A stretch of 64,000 nt of DNA, taken from contig JAOKVV010000001.1 of the NCBI GenBank assembly GCA_028336925.1, forward strand, positions 1-64,000. The letters are read 5' to 3'. A program made the position numbers and the translations under genes. The stretch comes from Vicingaceae bacterium. Its GTDB lineage: Bacteria > Bacteroidota > Bacteroidia > Flavobacteriales_E > Vicingaceae. Below the pieces are notes generated by a model, which was not told the DNA's origin, ran no database searches, and was given only the letters and a program-made list of their open reading frames with translations. Positions within the stretch are counted from its first letter, which is position 1; each line of letters opens with the position of its first letter. Positions 49,854 to 58,552 of the stretch are shown here, piece by piece.

Positions 49854-50253
49854 AATTTAAAAAAGTCAATTTTACTAATTTTCCCTCTTCTTCAAAATCT
49901 ACTTTATCGGCCAAGCTTCTCATTAGAAAAACTCCTCTTCCATGTAATTTTTCTAAATTTTCAGGATCAGTAGGGTCAGGCAAATTTGATGAATCAAACC
50001 CATTACCTTCATCTTTTATTATAAAAACAAGGCTGTTTTTTTGGGTGGAGTAAGCTAGAACTATTTGTTTTGATTCGTCTTTTTTATTGCCATGAATAAT
50101 GGCATTGTTGACTGCTTCTGTCACCGAAATCAAGATGGTGCCTACACAACGATCAGCAACGTTTAATACTTCGCAAACCTGCTCTACTTTTTGTTCAGCT
50201 ATTAAAATAGAATCCATTTTGGTTGGCAGTTCCACTTGCTCGGTCAATTCCAT
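49840..50253 (-). CDS. RsbW-like anti-sigma regulatory factor / GHKL ATPase (start corrected from 50310)
   Basis: 'SVTEAVNNAIIHGNKKD...FIIKDEGNGFDSSNLPDPTDPENLEKLHGRGVFLMRSLADKVDFEEEGKLVKLTF'. Confidence 0.87.
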   Translation of the reverse strand: MELTEQVELPTKMDSILIAEQKVEQVCEVLNVADRCVGTILISVTEAVNNAIIHGNKKDESKQIVLAYSTQKNSLVFIIKDEGNGFDSSNLPDPTDPENLEKLHGRGVFLMRSLADKVDFEEEGKLVKLTFLNYAND

Positions 50254-50254
50254 A

Positions 50255-53200
50255 TTACTGTTTAATGTTTTCAAAGTAATTCGTTGTTTTATTTTTGTAA
50301 AAAGGGACAAAACTCGGCGGAAGTGTTTTTAATAACTCTACCTCTTTTTCTTTTTGTCTGTTATACTCAAAAAACTCCTCTGGGTTACGATTAGCAGCAT
50401 CTCTTCCAGATTTTGATTCTCGCTTGTCATCTTTTTCGCGTTCACGTTCGGCTTTTTCTGATTCTAAAAGTCGTGTCAAAATATCTTGTTGTCGCCTTAA
50501 AGTTTCTTGTGTGATGTTCTTGTTAACGATATCAGTTTCGGTTTGCTCCATCATATCAGTTAGCTTCTTAAGTCCACTTCCTTCCGCTTTATCACCACCT
50601 TCTTCTAATGATTCTTGCATGCGTTTTAGTTCTTGACGGATTGCTGCTTGTTTGGCCGCCATTTCAGCTAATTCTTTGCTCATTCCACCTTGTCCGCTAC
50701 CTGGTTTGTCTCCTGGTTTTTTACCTGGCTTATTCCCGGGTTTTTCACCTTGCGAAATACCATCCTTCATTTTCTGCATTTGCTTGTTTAATTGCTCCTG
50801 CATTTTTTTCATTTGTGCAGCAGATGGTTTTTGTCCTTTACCGCCTGGTTTAGAACAGCTACCTCCACCCTTTTGCATTTGTTGCTGCATTTGCTGAAGT
50901 GCTTCATCAAGGATAAGCGCTAAATTATTAATGGAAGTCATCGCGAATTGTTGATCTGAAGCGGCCAATGCCGAGTTCCTGTCGCCCAAATGCTTCAAAG
51001 ATTTATTCATACTTCCCTTTATGGCACTTACTTCTTTATTCACAGTAGCTTCTAATTGCAATACTCGTTTACTCAATGCAAATAGGGAATCTTCAATCGT
51101 TTTAGAATCATCGATTAGTTTCTTTTGTTTCTGACTATAATCTACAAACTTGGGGTCGGTTCTGTTAGCTCCTTTTACTTGGTTAATTAATCCCTCTTGA
51201 TCAAAAGAAAGTGTTACTAGGTTTTCAAGTAGAGCCCTTATGTCTTCCATATCTTCAGCGCTTCCTGCCGATTGCATTTGCATCTGCAATCCCTTCATTT
51301 TGTCAGCCATTTCTTTCATCTTATCGGCGGCCTTCTTTTGTGATTCGCTGGCGTCTTGTTTATCGTCTTCGCGTAATTCGTCAGAACTTTTTTCCATTTC
51401 TTCATCAGCAGCTTTTTCCTCTTCTTCGGTATCTGGAATTTCATTTGGATTTTCTAGTTCATCATTTTTCTTTTCCAGCTCATCCATCTTTTCTTTAAGC
51501 TCATCAAATTCTTTGTTCAGTTCGTCTTGTTCTTTTTTTAACTCCTCACTATCGGCCTTTTTATCTTTAGATTTTTCTGCAAGTTCTTCTTGTTTCTTTT
51601 GCAATTCATCTAATTTATCGATGGTTTCGTTGAGTTTTTGCTCAAACTCTAATTGCTTAAAAATTTCCAAAGATCGATCTAACTCTTTCTCCAACTCTTC
51701 ATTGGATAACTCAATTTTATCTAATTGATCTTTGAGCTTATCTTTATTCATTTCCTCCATCAATTTTTCTAATTCTTCGAAGAGTTCTTTCATTTCAGGA
51801 GTCATTAATTGCTCAAAAAGCTCTTCTAACTTTGCTTGTTTTTCTAAAATGTCTTGATCTAATTCATTGAATTCTTTTTGTTCTTTATTGTTCTTTTTCT
51901 GTTCGTTTTTAGATTTCTCTAGCTGTTCTTGCAACTTTTTCTGAGTTTCTAGTAGTTCTTCTAATTGCTTCTTTTCTTGCCAACCTAGCTTTTCTTTATC
52001 GATCAGATTTTTATTTAACTTTTCAATGTCTTTGCGCATTTTCTCCGCATCCTTTATGCTTTTTTCAAGATCAGCGATGATCTCTTTAGAGGCTTCATCC
52101 GATTTCTTTTCTAATTCCTCTTTGGTAGGAACCTTAAAAACCATTCGACTACTTTTAGTTACTTTACTGCCGTTTACTGCGTCGTTATCAGCAATTTCAA
52201 AGTAGTAAGTTAGTTCGTCACCGGCAGCTAAATCAACGTCTTCAAAATCCCAAACATGGAAAAACTGGCTTTGTGTATTAGAAGTATTAAAGGGAACTGT
52301 AATACGTTTTGATCCTTCTTTTTTATTGGTAGAATAGATAAACGTAAGTCCTGTAAATCCATAATCATCTTTTACATTTCCTTTAAAATATATTCGTTTT
52401 AACGATGCTGTGTCTTGCTGTTGTTCCACGGCAATCATTGGAAATGCATCTTTAATTACTTGTAATTGATAATTTAATGTGTCTTCATCTTTTATCTGGC
52501 TATTTGTAGTAGCTATTCGGTATAATCCACTTCTATTGGTAATTAGGCTAGTAATATATTCATCCAAGTTATTTTGCTGAACTTCTAAGCTTGAATCATT
52601 AAATCCAAAATAAAGCGATTCAGTAGCTGTAGTGCTAAATTTCCACGAAGCTTTAGTTCCTTCAGGCACGGTTACATCGCCGATATCTGAAAGAGTTTCA
52701 TCTTTTAACCCTGTATAAGCAGGATAATCTAGTTGAAGCTGAAAGTTGAGCAACATAGGTTTTGGAAGAGCCTCAATTTTGAATATTTCTGAGTAAAAAC
52801 CGTCTGCTACAAATTGAATGGATGTGTTGGATTGAAGGTTTTTAATGGTATAGTTAAAGTTTACTTTGTCTGACTTATTGATTAGAAATGTGTTGCCATC
52901 TATTTCAATGTAAACTCGTTCTGGAATTACATCGCCTGAAAGGGTCACTTTCAGTTCAAAGTCTTCATTTTTAAAACCTTTTAAGTCATTATTAAGTAAC
53001 TCAAAGTTAAACGGAGCTTGCACGGTGAATTCACTATTATGTGCTACTAGTCGCTGTGTACCATCCTTAAAAACTGCCGGTTGCCATAATCCAATACAGA
53101 TAAATAAAATTGCAGGGACCACTAAATATTTTAAAAACTGCTTATTATTTCTAAAATCAATTGCATTTGAAAAAGGAATGGGTTTTAATGCTGTTATCTT

Positions 53201-53608
53201 TTGATTGATTCCTGCTTCTATCAGTGTTGTATTTTGGGCTGTTGAAGCAAGTTGGGTTTTTAATTGAAGAACATTAAATAATCGATCTTCAATGGATGCA
53301 AAATGTTTTCCAATAATCGCAGCAGCGTCTTCATGAGAAATAACATTTCCTAGTTTATTCAATTTAAAAAGTGGAATCAATACCCATTTTATCAATATTC
53401 CGCCCATAGCGGATAGAAAACCATAAAAAAGAACCGCTCTTGTGGTAGTAGAAAAACGACCAAAGTACTCAAGCGAAGTGATAAGAATAAAGCAAGCTAG
53501 AAAAAGAGCAAGTGTATAAATAAGTCCTTTAATTAGTTGATTCTTATAATACTTTCGTATAAACTCATCAAGCTTTTTAATTAAGATGTCGTAGTTGATT
53601 GTATCCAT
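50255..53608 (-). CDS. DUF4175 family membrane protein with long charged coiled-coil region (start likely MDTINYDIL rather than 53638)
   Basis: Two N-terminal TM segments, Ig-like region, E/K/Q-rich coiled coil, G/P/K-rich linker. Confidence 0.85.
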   Translation of the reverse strand: MDTINYDILIKKLDEFIRKYYKNQLIKGLIYTLALFLACFILITSLEYFGRFSTTTRAVLFYGFLSAMGGILIKWVLIPLFKLNKLGNVISHEDAAAIIGKHFASIEDRLFNVLQLKTQLASTAQNTTLIEAGINQKITALKPIPFSNAIDFRNNKQFLKYLVVPAILFICIGLWQPAVFKDGTQRLVAHNSEFTVQAPFNFELLNNDLKGFKNEDFELKVTLSGDVIPERVYIEIDGNTFLINKSDKVNFNYTIKNLQSNTSIQFVADGFYSEIFKIEALPKPMLLNFQLQLDYPAYTGLKDETLSDIGDVTVPEGTKASWKFSTTATESLYFGFNDSSLEVQQNNLDEYITSLITNRSGLYRIATTNSQIKDEDTLNYQLQVIKDAFPMIAVEQQQDTASLKRIYFKGNVKDDYGFTGLTFIYSTNKKEGSKRITVPFNTSNTQSQFFHVWDFEDVDLAAGDELTYYFEIADNDAVNGSKVTKSSRMVFKVPTKEELEKKSDEASKEIIADLEKSIKDAEKMRKDIEKLNKNLIDKEKLGWQEKKQLEELLETQKKLQEQLEKSKNEQKKNNKEQKEFNELDQDILEKQAKLEELFEQLMTPEMKELFEELEKLMEEMNKDKLKDQLDKIELSNEELEKELDRSLEIFKQLEFEQKLNETIDKLDELQKKQEELAEKSKDKKADSEELKKEQDELNKEFDELKEKMDELEKKNDELENPNEIPDTEEEEKAADEEMEKSSDELREDDKQDASESQKKAADKMKEMADKMKGLQMQMQSAGSAEDMEDIRALLENLVTLSFDQEGLINQVKGANRTDPKFVDYSQKQKKLIDDSKTIEDSLFALSKRVLQLEATVNKEVSAIKGSMNKSLKHLGDRNSALAASDQQFAMTSINNLALILDEALQQMQQQMQKGGGSCSKPGGKGQKPSAAQMKKMQEQLNKQMQKMKDGISQGEKPGNKPGKKPGDKPGSGQGGMSKELAEMAAKQAAIRQELKRMQESLEEGGDKAEGSGLKKLTDMMEQTETDIVNKNITQETLRRQQDILTRLLESEKAEREREKDDKRESKSGRDAANRNPEEFFEYNRQKEKEVELLKTLPPSFVPFYKNKTTNYFENIKQ

Positions 53609-53746
53609 ATTAGTTTTCTTGCTTTCGCAATAATTCAATCGTGTGTTTAGAACATAGAAAAGTACTTAAAAATATTGCGAAAAATTAGCAAGTATATGGT
53701 AACTGTGAACGGAAATATTTTCAAGCTGTTACTTTATGGGTGTCAA

Positions 53747-53778
53747 TTGTGAAAACATCAATGAATAAGCTATCTTTG
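53747..53778 (+). promoter_or_regulatory. Putative promoter of gltX: TTG - 21 bp - TATCTTTG
   Basis: Matches the Bacteroidota -33/-7 (TTTG / TAnnTTTG) layout. Confidence 0.5.
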
Positions 53779-53813
53779 CACCCTTATTTTAGATATAGAA
53801 TTAGTCAAAATCG

Positions 53814-55349
53814 ATGGATAGAAAAGTACGCGTAAGATTTGCACCTAGTCCTACTGGACCATTGCATATGGGAGGAGTAAGAACAGCTCTTTATAATTAC
53901 CTTTTTGCTAAAAAGCACAATGGAGATTTTTTATTGAGAATAGAAGATACCGATCAAACTAGACTGGTAGAGGGAGCAGAGGAGTATATTGTAGAGTCCT
54001 TAAAATGGGCCGGATTAGTACCTGATGAAGGTCAAGGTTTTGGAGGAGATTTAGGTCCTTACAAACAATCAGAGCGAAAAGAACAAGAATTATATAAAAA
54101 GTATGCGCATCAATTAATTGACTCTGGTCATGCGTATTATGCATTTGATACACTTGAAGAATTGGATCAGATGCGTGAAAATTTAAAAGCAGCAGGTGTT
54201 GCTGCTCCTCAGTATAATCACATTACTCGATCAACCATGAAAAATTCTATTTCTCTGTCTACTGAAGAGGTAGAAAAGCGATTAGAGAATGGTGATCCGT
54301 ATGTCATTCGTATTCGAATTCCACGAAATGAAGAGATTAAATTTAAAGATTTGATCAGAGGTTGGGTGGTTGTTCAGTCAACTAATCTTGATGATAAAGT
54401 TTTATATAAGTCTGATGGTATGCCAACGTATCACTTGGCGAATATTGTAGATGATTATTTGATGAATATTTCACATGTTATTCGTGGTGAAGAATGGTTG
54501 CCTTCTGCCCCACTTCATGTCTTATTATATCAAGTTTTAGGTTGGGAAGATAGTATGCCTGAGTTTGCACATTTACCATTGATTCTAAAGCCTGATGGAA
54601 ATGGAAAACTAAGTAAACGTGATGGTGACCGTTTAGGTTTCCCTGTTTTTCCAATTGAGTGGAAAGATCCTCAGTCCGGAGAAATTTCTTCCGGATACAG
54701 AGAGAATGGATATTTTCCTGAAGCATTTATCAATATTTTGGCATTTTTAGGATGGAATCCGGGTACAAGCCAAGAAATGTTCAGCATGGAACAAATGATA
54801 GAAGCTTTTACCTTGGAGCGTGTTGGAAAAGCGGGAGCTAAATATGATCCGGAAAAGGCAAAATGGTTTAACCAGCAATATTTAAGATCTACAGATAATC
54901 AAGAGCTTGCAAAAAAAATTCAACCTAAAGCTATAGAGATGTGCTTAGAAAAATCCAATGATTTGGAATTTTTGGCCGGAGTTTGTGGTATGATGAAAGA
55001 GCGAGCTACTTTTTTAAATGAAATTTTAACTGAAGGAAGTTATTTCTTTTCACGTCCTACTGAGTTCGATGATAAGACTTATCGCAAGAAATGGAAGGAA
55101 GAAACGCCAGCTTTAATGGCTGAATGGAAAGCTGAAATGGCTTCTATTGATACTTTTAACGCTGAAAATTGTGAAACCCTATTCAAATCGTTTTTAGAGA
55201 AAAAGGGAGTTGGTTTAGGTGCTGCTTTGCCTAACTTTAGATTGATGGTAACAGGTTTGGGAATGGGGCCTTCTATGTTTGAAATTGCTGAACTATTGGG
55301 CAAAGACGAAGTTCTTGGCAGAATGGAAGATGCATTAGAAAAGCTATAA
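53814..55349 (+). CDS. gltX: Glutamyl-tRNA synthetase
   Basis: 'VRVRFAPSPTGPLHMGGVRTALYNYLFAKKHNGDFLLRIEDTDQTR', 'KLSKRDGDRLGFPVF'. Confidence 0.98.
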   Translation: MDRKVRVRFAPSPTGPLHMGGVRTALYNYLFAKKHNGDFLLRIEDTDQTRLVEGAEEYIVESLKWAGLVPDEGQGFGGDLGPYKQSERKEQELYKKYAHQLIDSGHAYYAFDTLEELDQMRENLKAAGVAAPQYNHITRSTMKNSISLSTEEVEKRLENGDPYVIRIRIPRNEEIKFKDLIRGWVVVQSTNLDDKVLYKSDGMPTYHLANIVDDYLMNISHVIRGEEWLPSAPLHVLLYQVLGWEDSMPEFAHLPLILKPDGNGKLSKRDGDRLGFPVFPIEWKDPQSGEISSGYRENGYFPEAFINILAFLGWNPGTSQEMFSMEQMIEAFTLERVGKAGAKYDPEKAKWFNQQYLRSTDNQELAKKIQPKAIEMCLEKSNDLEFLAGVCGMMKERATFLNEILTEGSYFFSRPTEFDDKTYRKKWKEETPALMAEWKAEMASIDTFNAENCETLFKSFLEKKGVGLGAALPNFRLMVTGLGMGPSMFEIAELLGKDEVLGRMEDALEKL

Positions 55350-55351
55350 GA

Positions 55352-55705
55352 ATGAATAAAATAGTTATTGAAGAAATGACTTTTTTTGCTCGTCATGGAT
55401 TTTATCCAGAAGAGAATGTCATTGGTGGAAAATTTGAAGTAGACCTTGAATTTGAAACTGTATTTTCAGAAAAGGCACGTGAGAATGATGATTTGGTAGG
55501 TACGGTAAATTATGAGAATGTATACGCTATTGTGAAAGAGGAAATGGCAATTACTTCTAAATTATTGGAGCATGTAGCGGATAGAATTGTTACAAGGCTA
55601 TACCGAGAGTTATCAGAAATAACATTTATTCGACTTAAAGTAAGTAAATTAAATCCCCCGATGGGCGGAGAAATAGGCCGTGTTTCGGTAATTTTAGAGA
55701 AATAG
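55352..55705 (+). CDS. folB: Dihydroneopterin aldolase
   Basis: 'IVIEEMTFFARHGFYPEENVIGGKFEVDLEFE...TVNYENVYAIVKEEM..LEHVADRIV'. Confidence 0.94.
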   Translation: MNKIVIEEMTFFARHGFYPEENVIGGKFEVDLEFETVFSEKARENDDLVGTVNYENVYAIVKEEMAITSKLLEHVADRIVTRLYRELSEITFIRLKVSKLNPPMGGEIGRVSVILEK

Positions 55706-55760
55706 GATTTAATAGAGGAGTTTCTAAAACAAATTGTTAATTTTGCTCCTCGATTAAAAT

Positions 55761-55831
55761 GGTCTCGTGGCCGAGCGGCTAGGCAGTGGTCTGCAAAACC
55801 ATCCACAGCGGTTCGAATCCGCTCGAGACCT
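55761..55831 (+). tRNA. tRNA-Cys (anticodon GCA), CCA not encoded
   Basis: GGTCTCG/CGAGACC acceptor, anticodon arm GTGGT-CTGCAAA-ACCAT, T-arm GCGG-TTCGAAT-CCGC; TAATTTTG -7 element at 55738-55745. Confidence 0.95.
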
Positions 55832-55832
55832 C

Positions 55833-55882
55833 AAAGTTCCATTCATATTCCGTTACTTCGGGATTCGGATGGGACTTTTTTA
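55833..55882 (+). terminator. Rho-independent terminator after tRNA-Cys
   Basis: AAAGTTCCATTC...GGATGGGACTTTTTT. Confidence 0.75.
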
Positions 55883-55891
55883 TATCAACAT

Positions 55892-56458
55892 ATGCGAATT
55901 CTTCTGTTAGATAATTACGATTCTTTTACCCACAACCTGCTTCATTACTTGGAGAAAGTAACTGATGTCCCTGTAGATGTAATTAGAAATGATGTTATTA
56001 GCTTAGCTGAAGTAGAAAAATATGACTCCATTGTTTTATCTCCTGGGCCTGGCTTACCTGAAGAACCGGGAATTCTAATGCCGTTAATTAATCGATTTAA
56101 AGAAGAAAAAAAGATTTTAGGAGTATGCTTAGGTCATCAAGCTTTAGCGATCTCTTATGGAGCTAATTTGACTAATTTACCGCAAGTTTCTCATGGTATA
56201 GCTGCTACTATTGATATAAAAAGCAATACTGGAATTTTTGGTGAGTGCCCTAATCAGCTTAAAGTAGGTCGCTATCATTCTTGGACCGTAAAAGAGGTTG
56301 ATTTGCCATCAGAACTAAATGCTGATGCTATTGACTCTGAAAATAATGTAATGGCATTTTCACATAAATCTCTTCCTCTTTATGGTGTTCAATTCCATCC
56401 AGAATCTATTCTTACTGAGTTTGGGGAGGAAATGATAAGGAATTGGGTGGAGTTGTAA
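55892..56458 (+). CDS. pabA: Glutamine amidotransferase: anthranilate/aminodeoxychorismate synthase component II
   Basis: 'ILLLDNYDSFTHNLLHYLEK', 'LGVCLGHQALAISYGANL', 'YGVQFHPESILTEFGEEMIRNW'. Confidence 0.9.
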   Translation: MRILLLDNYDSFTHNLLHYLEKVTDVPVDVIRNDVISLAEVEKYDSIVLSPGPGLPEEPGILMPLINRFKEEKKILGVCLGHQALAISYGANLTNLPQVSHGIAATIDIKSNTGIFGECPNQLKVGRYHSWTVKEVDLPSELNADAIDSENNVMAFSHKSLPLYGVQFHPESILTEFGEEMIRNWVEL

Positions 56459-56538
56459 GGTTATTTTTGCGTTTTAATGGGTTGAAAGCAAATTAATTTT
56501 ATATTTAGGGCTTATTTATAAAATCAAACTTAAATTTT

Positions 56539-57147
56539 ATGAAGAAATTAAAACAAATTTTAGGGGTTGCACTGGTTGCAACAATGGTTCTTTCATCATG
56601 TACTGCTGAAAAAAGAGTTTATACTAAGGGGTATAATATCAATTGGTATGGTGGAAAATCTAAGGTGAATCAAGTTTCAGCTGAGAAGCTAAAAACAAAT
56701 CATTTAGAGAGTTTAACAGCTTCTTCAGTTACAGGCTTGTCTGATGATCTGAATTATCAAGAAATGAAATTCAGATCAATAGAAGTGATGCCTTATCCTT
56801 TAACTGAAACAAAGACGGATAAAAAAGCAATTTCTGCTTCTGTTATCGCTGCTGTTGAATCAGCTGATATGCCTAAAGTTGTTAAGAAGACAATTATCAT
56901 AAAGGCTAAAAAAATGAACCCAGAAGCAATGCCTGAAAGCGGTGAAAAAAGCCAAGTAGTAGCTTTAATTCTTGCTATTGTTGTTGGTGGCTTGGGTATT
57001 CATAGATTTTACTTAGGATACACTTGGCAAGGTGTAGTTCAATTATTAACTTTAGGAGCATGTGGTATTTGGTCATTAATTGACTTAATTAGAATCGCGA
57101 CAGGTGATTTAGGTCCAAATGGAGGTAAATACGATGAAACCTTATAA
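56539..57147 (+). CDS. TM2 domain-containing lipoprotein
   Basis: Lipobox 'VLSSC'; TM2 'ALILAIVVGGLGIHRFYLGYTWQGVVQLLTLGACGIWSLIDLIRIATGDL'. Confidence 0.9.
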   Translation: MKKLKQILGVALVATMVLSSCTAEKRVYTKGYNINWYGGKSKVNQVSAEKLKTNHLESLTASSVTGLSDDLNYQEMKFRSIEVMPYPLTETKTDKKAISASVIAAVESADMPKVVKKTIIIKAKKMNPEAMPESGEKSQVVALILAIVVGGLGIHRFYLGYTWQGVVQLLTLGACGIWSLIDLIRIATGDLGPNGGKYDETL

Positions 57148-57150
57148 TTC

Positions 57151-57465
57151 TTGAAAAATACTATTCTAAAATTATATTTTGGAGGGTTAATAGCAGTACC
57201 AATAGTATTACTGCTGTTACCCTCCAGTTTTTTTGACAGTGGTCAATCGGTATGTTTGTCAGTATTATTTTTTGATACCACCTGTAACGGTTGTGGTATT
57301 ACGCGAGCAGTTCATCACTTTTTGCATTTTGAATTTGCAGAGGCCTATGCATACAATAAGCTGGTCGTAATAGTGCTTCCTGCTTTAATCTATGGATGGC
57401 AAGATGAGTTACGAAAAACGTATAAAAAGATAAAACGAATGACAGACACAAAAAAAGAGGATTAA
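57151..57465 (+). CDS. DUF2752 family membrane protein (TTG start)
   Basis: 'CLSVLFFDTTCNGCGITRAVHHFLHFEFAEAYAYNKLVV'. Confidence 0.87.
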   Translation: MKNTILKLYFGGLIAVPIVLLLLPSSFFDSGQSVCLSVLFFDTTCNGCGITRAVHHFLHFEFAEAYAYNKLVVIVLPALIYGWQDELRKTYKKIKRMTDTKKED

Positions 57466-57484
57466 CTTAGTTAATCCTCTTTTT
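57452..57484. terminator. Bidirectional rho-independent terminator overlapping the DUF2752 stop codon
   Basis: AAAAAGAGGATTAA-CTTAG-TTAATCCTCTTTTT. Confidence 0.85.
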
Positions 57485-57508
57485 CAAATATTCAATTGGT
57501 TCAAGAAA

Positions 57509-57799
57509 TTACTCTCCCGTAACCTTAGTTCTGAATTTAGTAACAATAAAGCCACTAACTATTTCTTGATCAACAGTTGCAACTTTTGTAATGTTACCTT
57601 TTTTGGCAGCTGTTGTGATGCTTAAGTCTGCATCACCAAACATAATTCCAAAATAAGCTTTCTTTTCTGCGATGCCTACTTTAGTTCCAACACTATTTTT
57701 AGTAACTAATGCTTTTGGGTAGGTATACGGTCCTGAAATAGAACAAGAAGATAGCAAAGCTACAAAGCAACCTATTGTAATTGTATGTATTAATTTCAT
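57509..57799 (-). CDS. TRL-like small lipoprotein (paralog 3)
   Basis: Lipobox 'LLSSCS', 'GTKVGIAEKKAYFGIMFGDADLSITTAAKKGNITKVATVDQ...TKVTGE'. Confidence 0.78.
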   Translation of the reverse strand: MKLIHTITIGCFVALLSSCSISGPYTYPKALVTKNSVGTKVGIAEKKAYFGIMFGDADLSITTAAKKGNITKVATVDQEIVSGFIVTKFRTKVTGE

Positions 57800-57815
57800 A
57801 ATATTTTTGTTTTAA

Positions 57816-58097
57816 TTATTCTCCTGTTACTATTAATTCCTTTTTACCAAATATGAGGTAATTGGTATACTTTACATCTACAGTTGAGATACCACCTTTG
57901 ATTTTACCTCTTTTTGCAGCCTCTGCAACGCTGTAATCTTTGTTCAATTCGATAACACCAAAAATCACAGTAGTTTCACTGATTCCTTTTTTGGGGCCAA
58001 TTGGCAATTCAGTAACAGCTAAAGGAGTTGTTATTGAACAAGAAGATAATAATGCAGCTAGAATTGCTGTACTAGCTAAGTATTTTATATTTTTCAT
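57816..58097 (-). CDS. TRL-like small lipoprotein (paralog 2)
   Basis: 'LLSSCS', 'GPKKGISETTVIFGVIELNKDYSVAEAAKRGKIKGGISTVDVKYTNYLIFGKKELIVTGE'. Confidence 0.78.
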   Translation of the reverse strand: MKNIKYLASTAILAALLSSCSITTPLAVTELPIGPKKGISETTVIFGVIELNKDYSVAEAAKRGKIKGGISTVDVKYTNYLIFGKKELIVTGE

Positions 58098-58125
58098 CTA
58101 GATTCTCTTTAAATTTAATAATTAA

Positions 58126-58380
58126 TTATTCTCCGGTTACAATTGTTTTATAGAAAGGGAAAACACAAATAGTAAGTTTTGTATCAACGCTTCCAATTTT
58201 CTCAATTTTAGCTTTTTTAGCTGTTGTGGCCATTGTAAAATCTTTATCCTTTGAGAAGACTCCTACTCTTGAAACACCTTTCTTTGTTCCAATTGGGTTT
58301 CCTGTAACTGTATGTGATTCATAAACCACACAAGATGACAACGAAAATATAACCGCAGCCAGTAATGTTAATTTTTTCAT
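58126..58380 (-). CDS. TRL-like small lipoprotein (paralog 1)
   Basis: 'LSSCV', 'GTKKGVSRVGVFSKDKDFTMATTAKKAKIEKIGSVDTKLTICVFPFYKTIVTGE'. Confidence 0.78.
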   Translation of the reverse strand: MKKLTLLAAVIFSLSSCVVYESHTVTGNPIGTKKGVSRVGVFSKDKDFTMATTAKKAKIEKIGSVDTKLTICVFPFYKTIVTGE

Positions 58381-58496
58381 AAAATAGATATAATAGATTA
58401 ATAAATTAAAAGGGAACTTAGGTCCATCTTTTACATTTGATACAATGATAGTAAATAAAAATTGATAAAAAAGTTAATACTAAGTTGGGTATTGTA

Positions 58497-58530
58497 TAAA
58501 AAAAAAGAGGCTTAACATGTGCTAAGCCTC
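58497..58530 (-). terminator. Rho-independent terminator of aldehyde dehydrogenase gene
   Basis: GAGGCTTA-ACATGTGC-TAAGCCTC followed on the minus strand by a T-run. Confidence 0.8.
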
Positions 58531-58552
58531 CTAAAATATTTTTAAATCAAAA

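Noticed and set aside
51240-51728. Ser-rich 162-aa plus-strand ORF (and neighbours 50424..50897, 51211..51498)
   Set aside because: Antisense shadow of the E/K-rich coiled-coil region of the DUF4175 gene; no independent coding signs.
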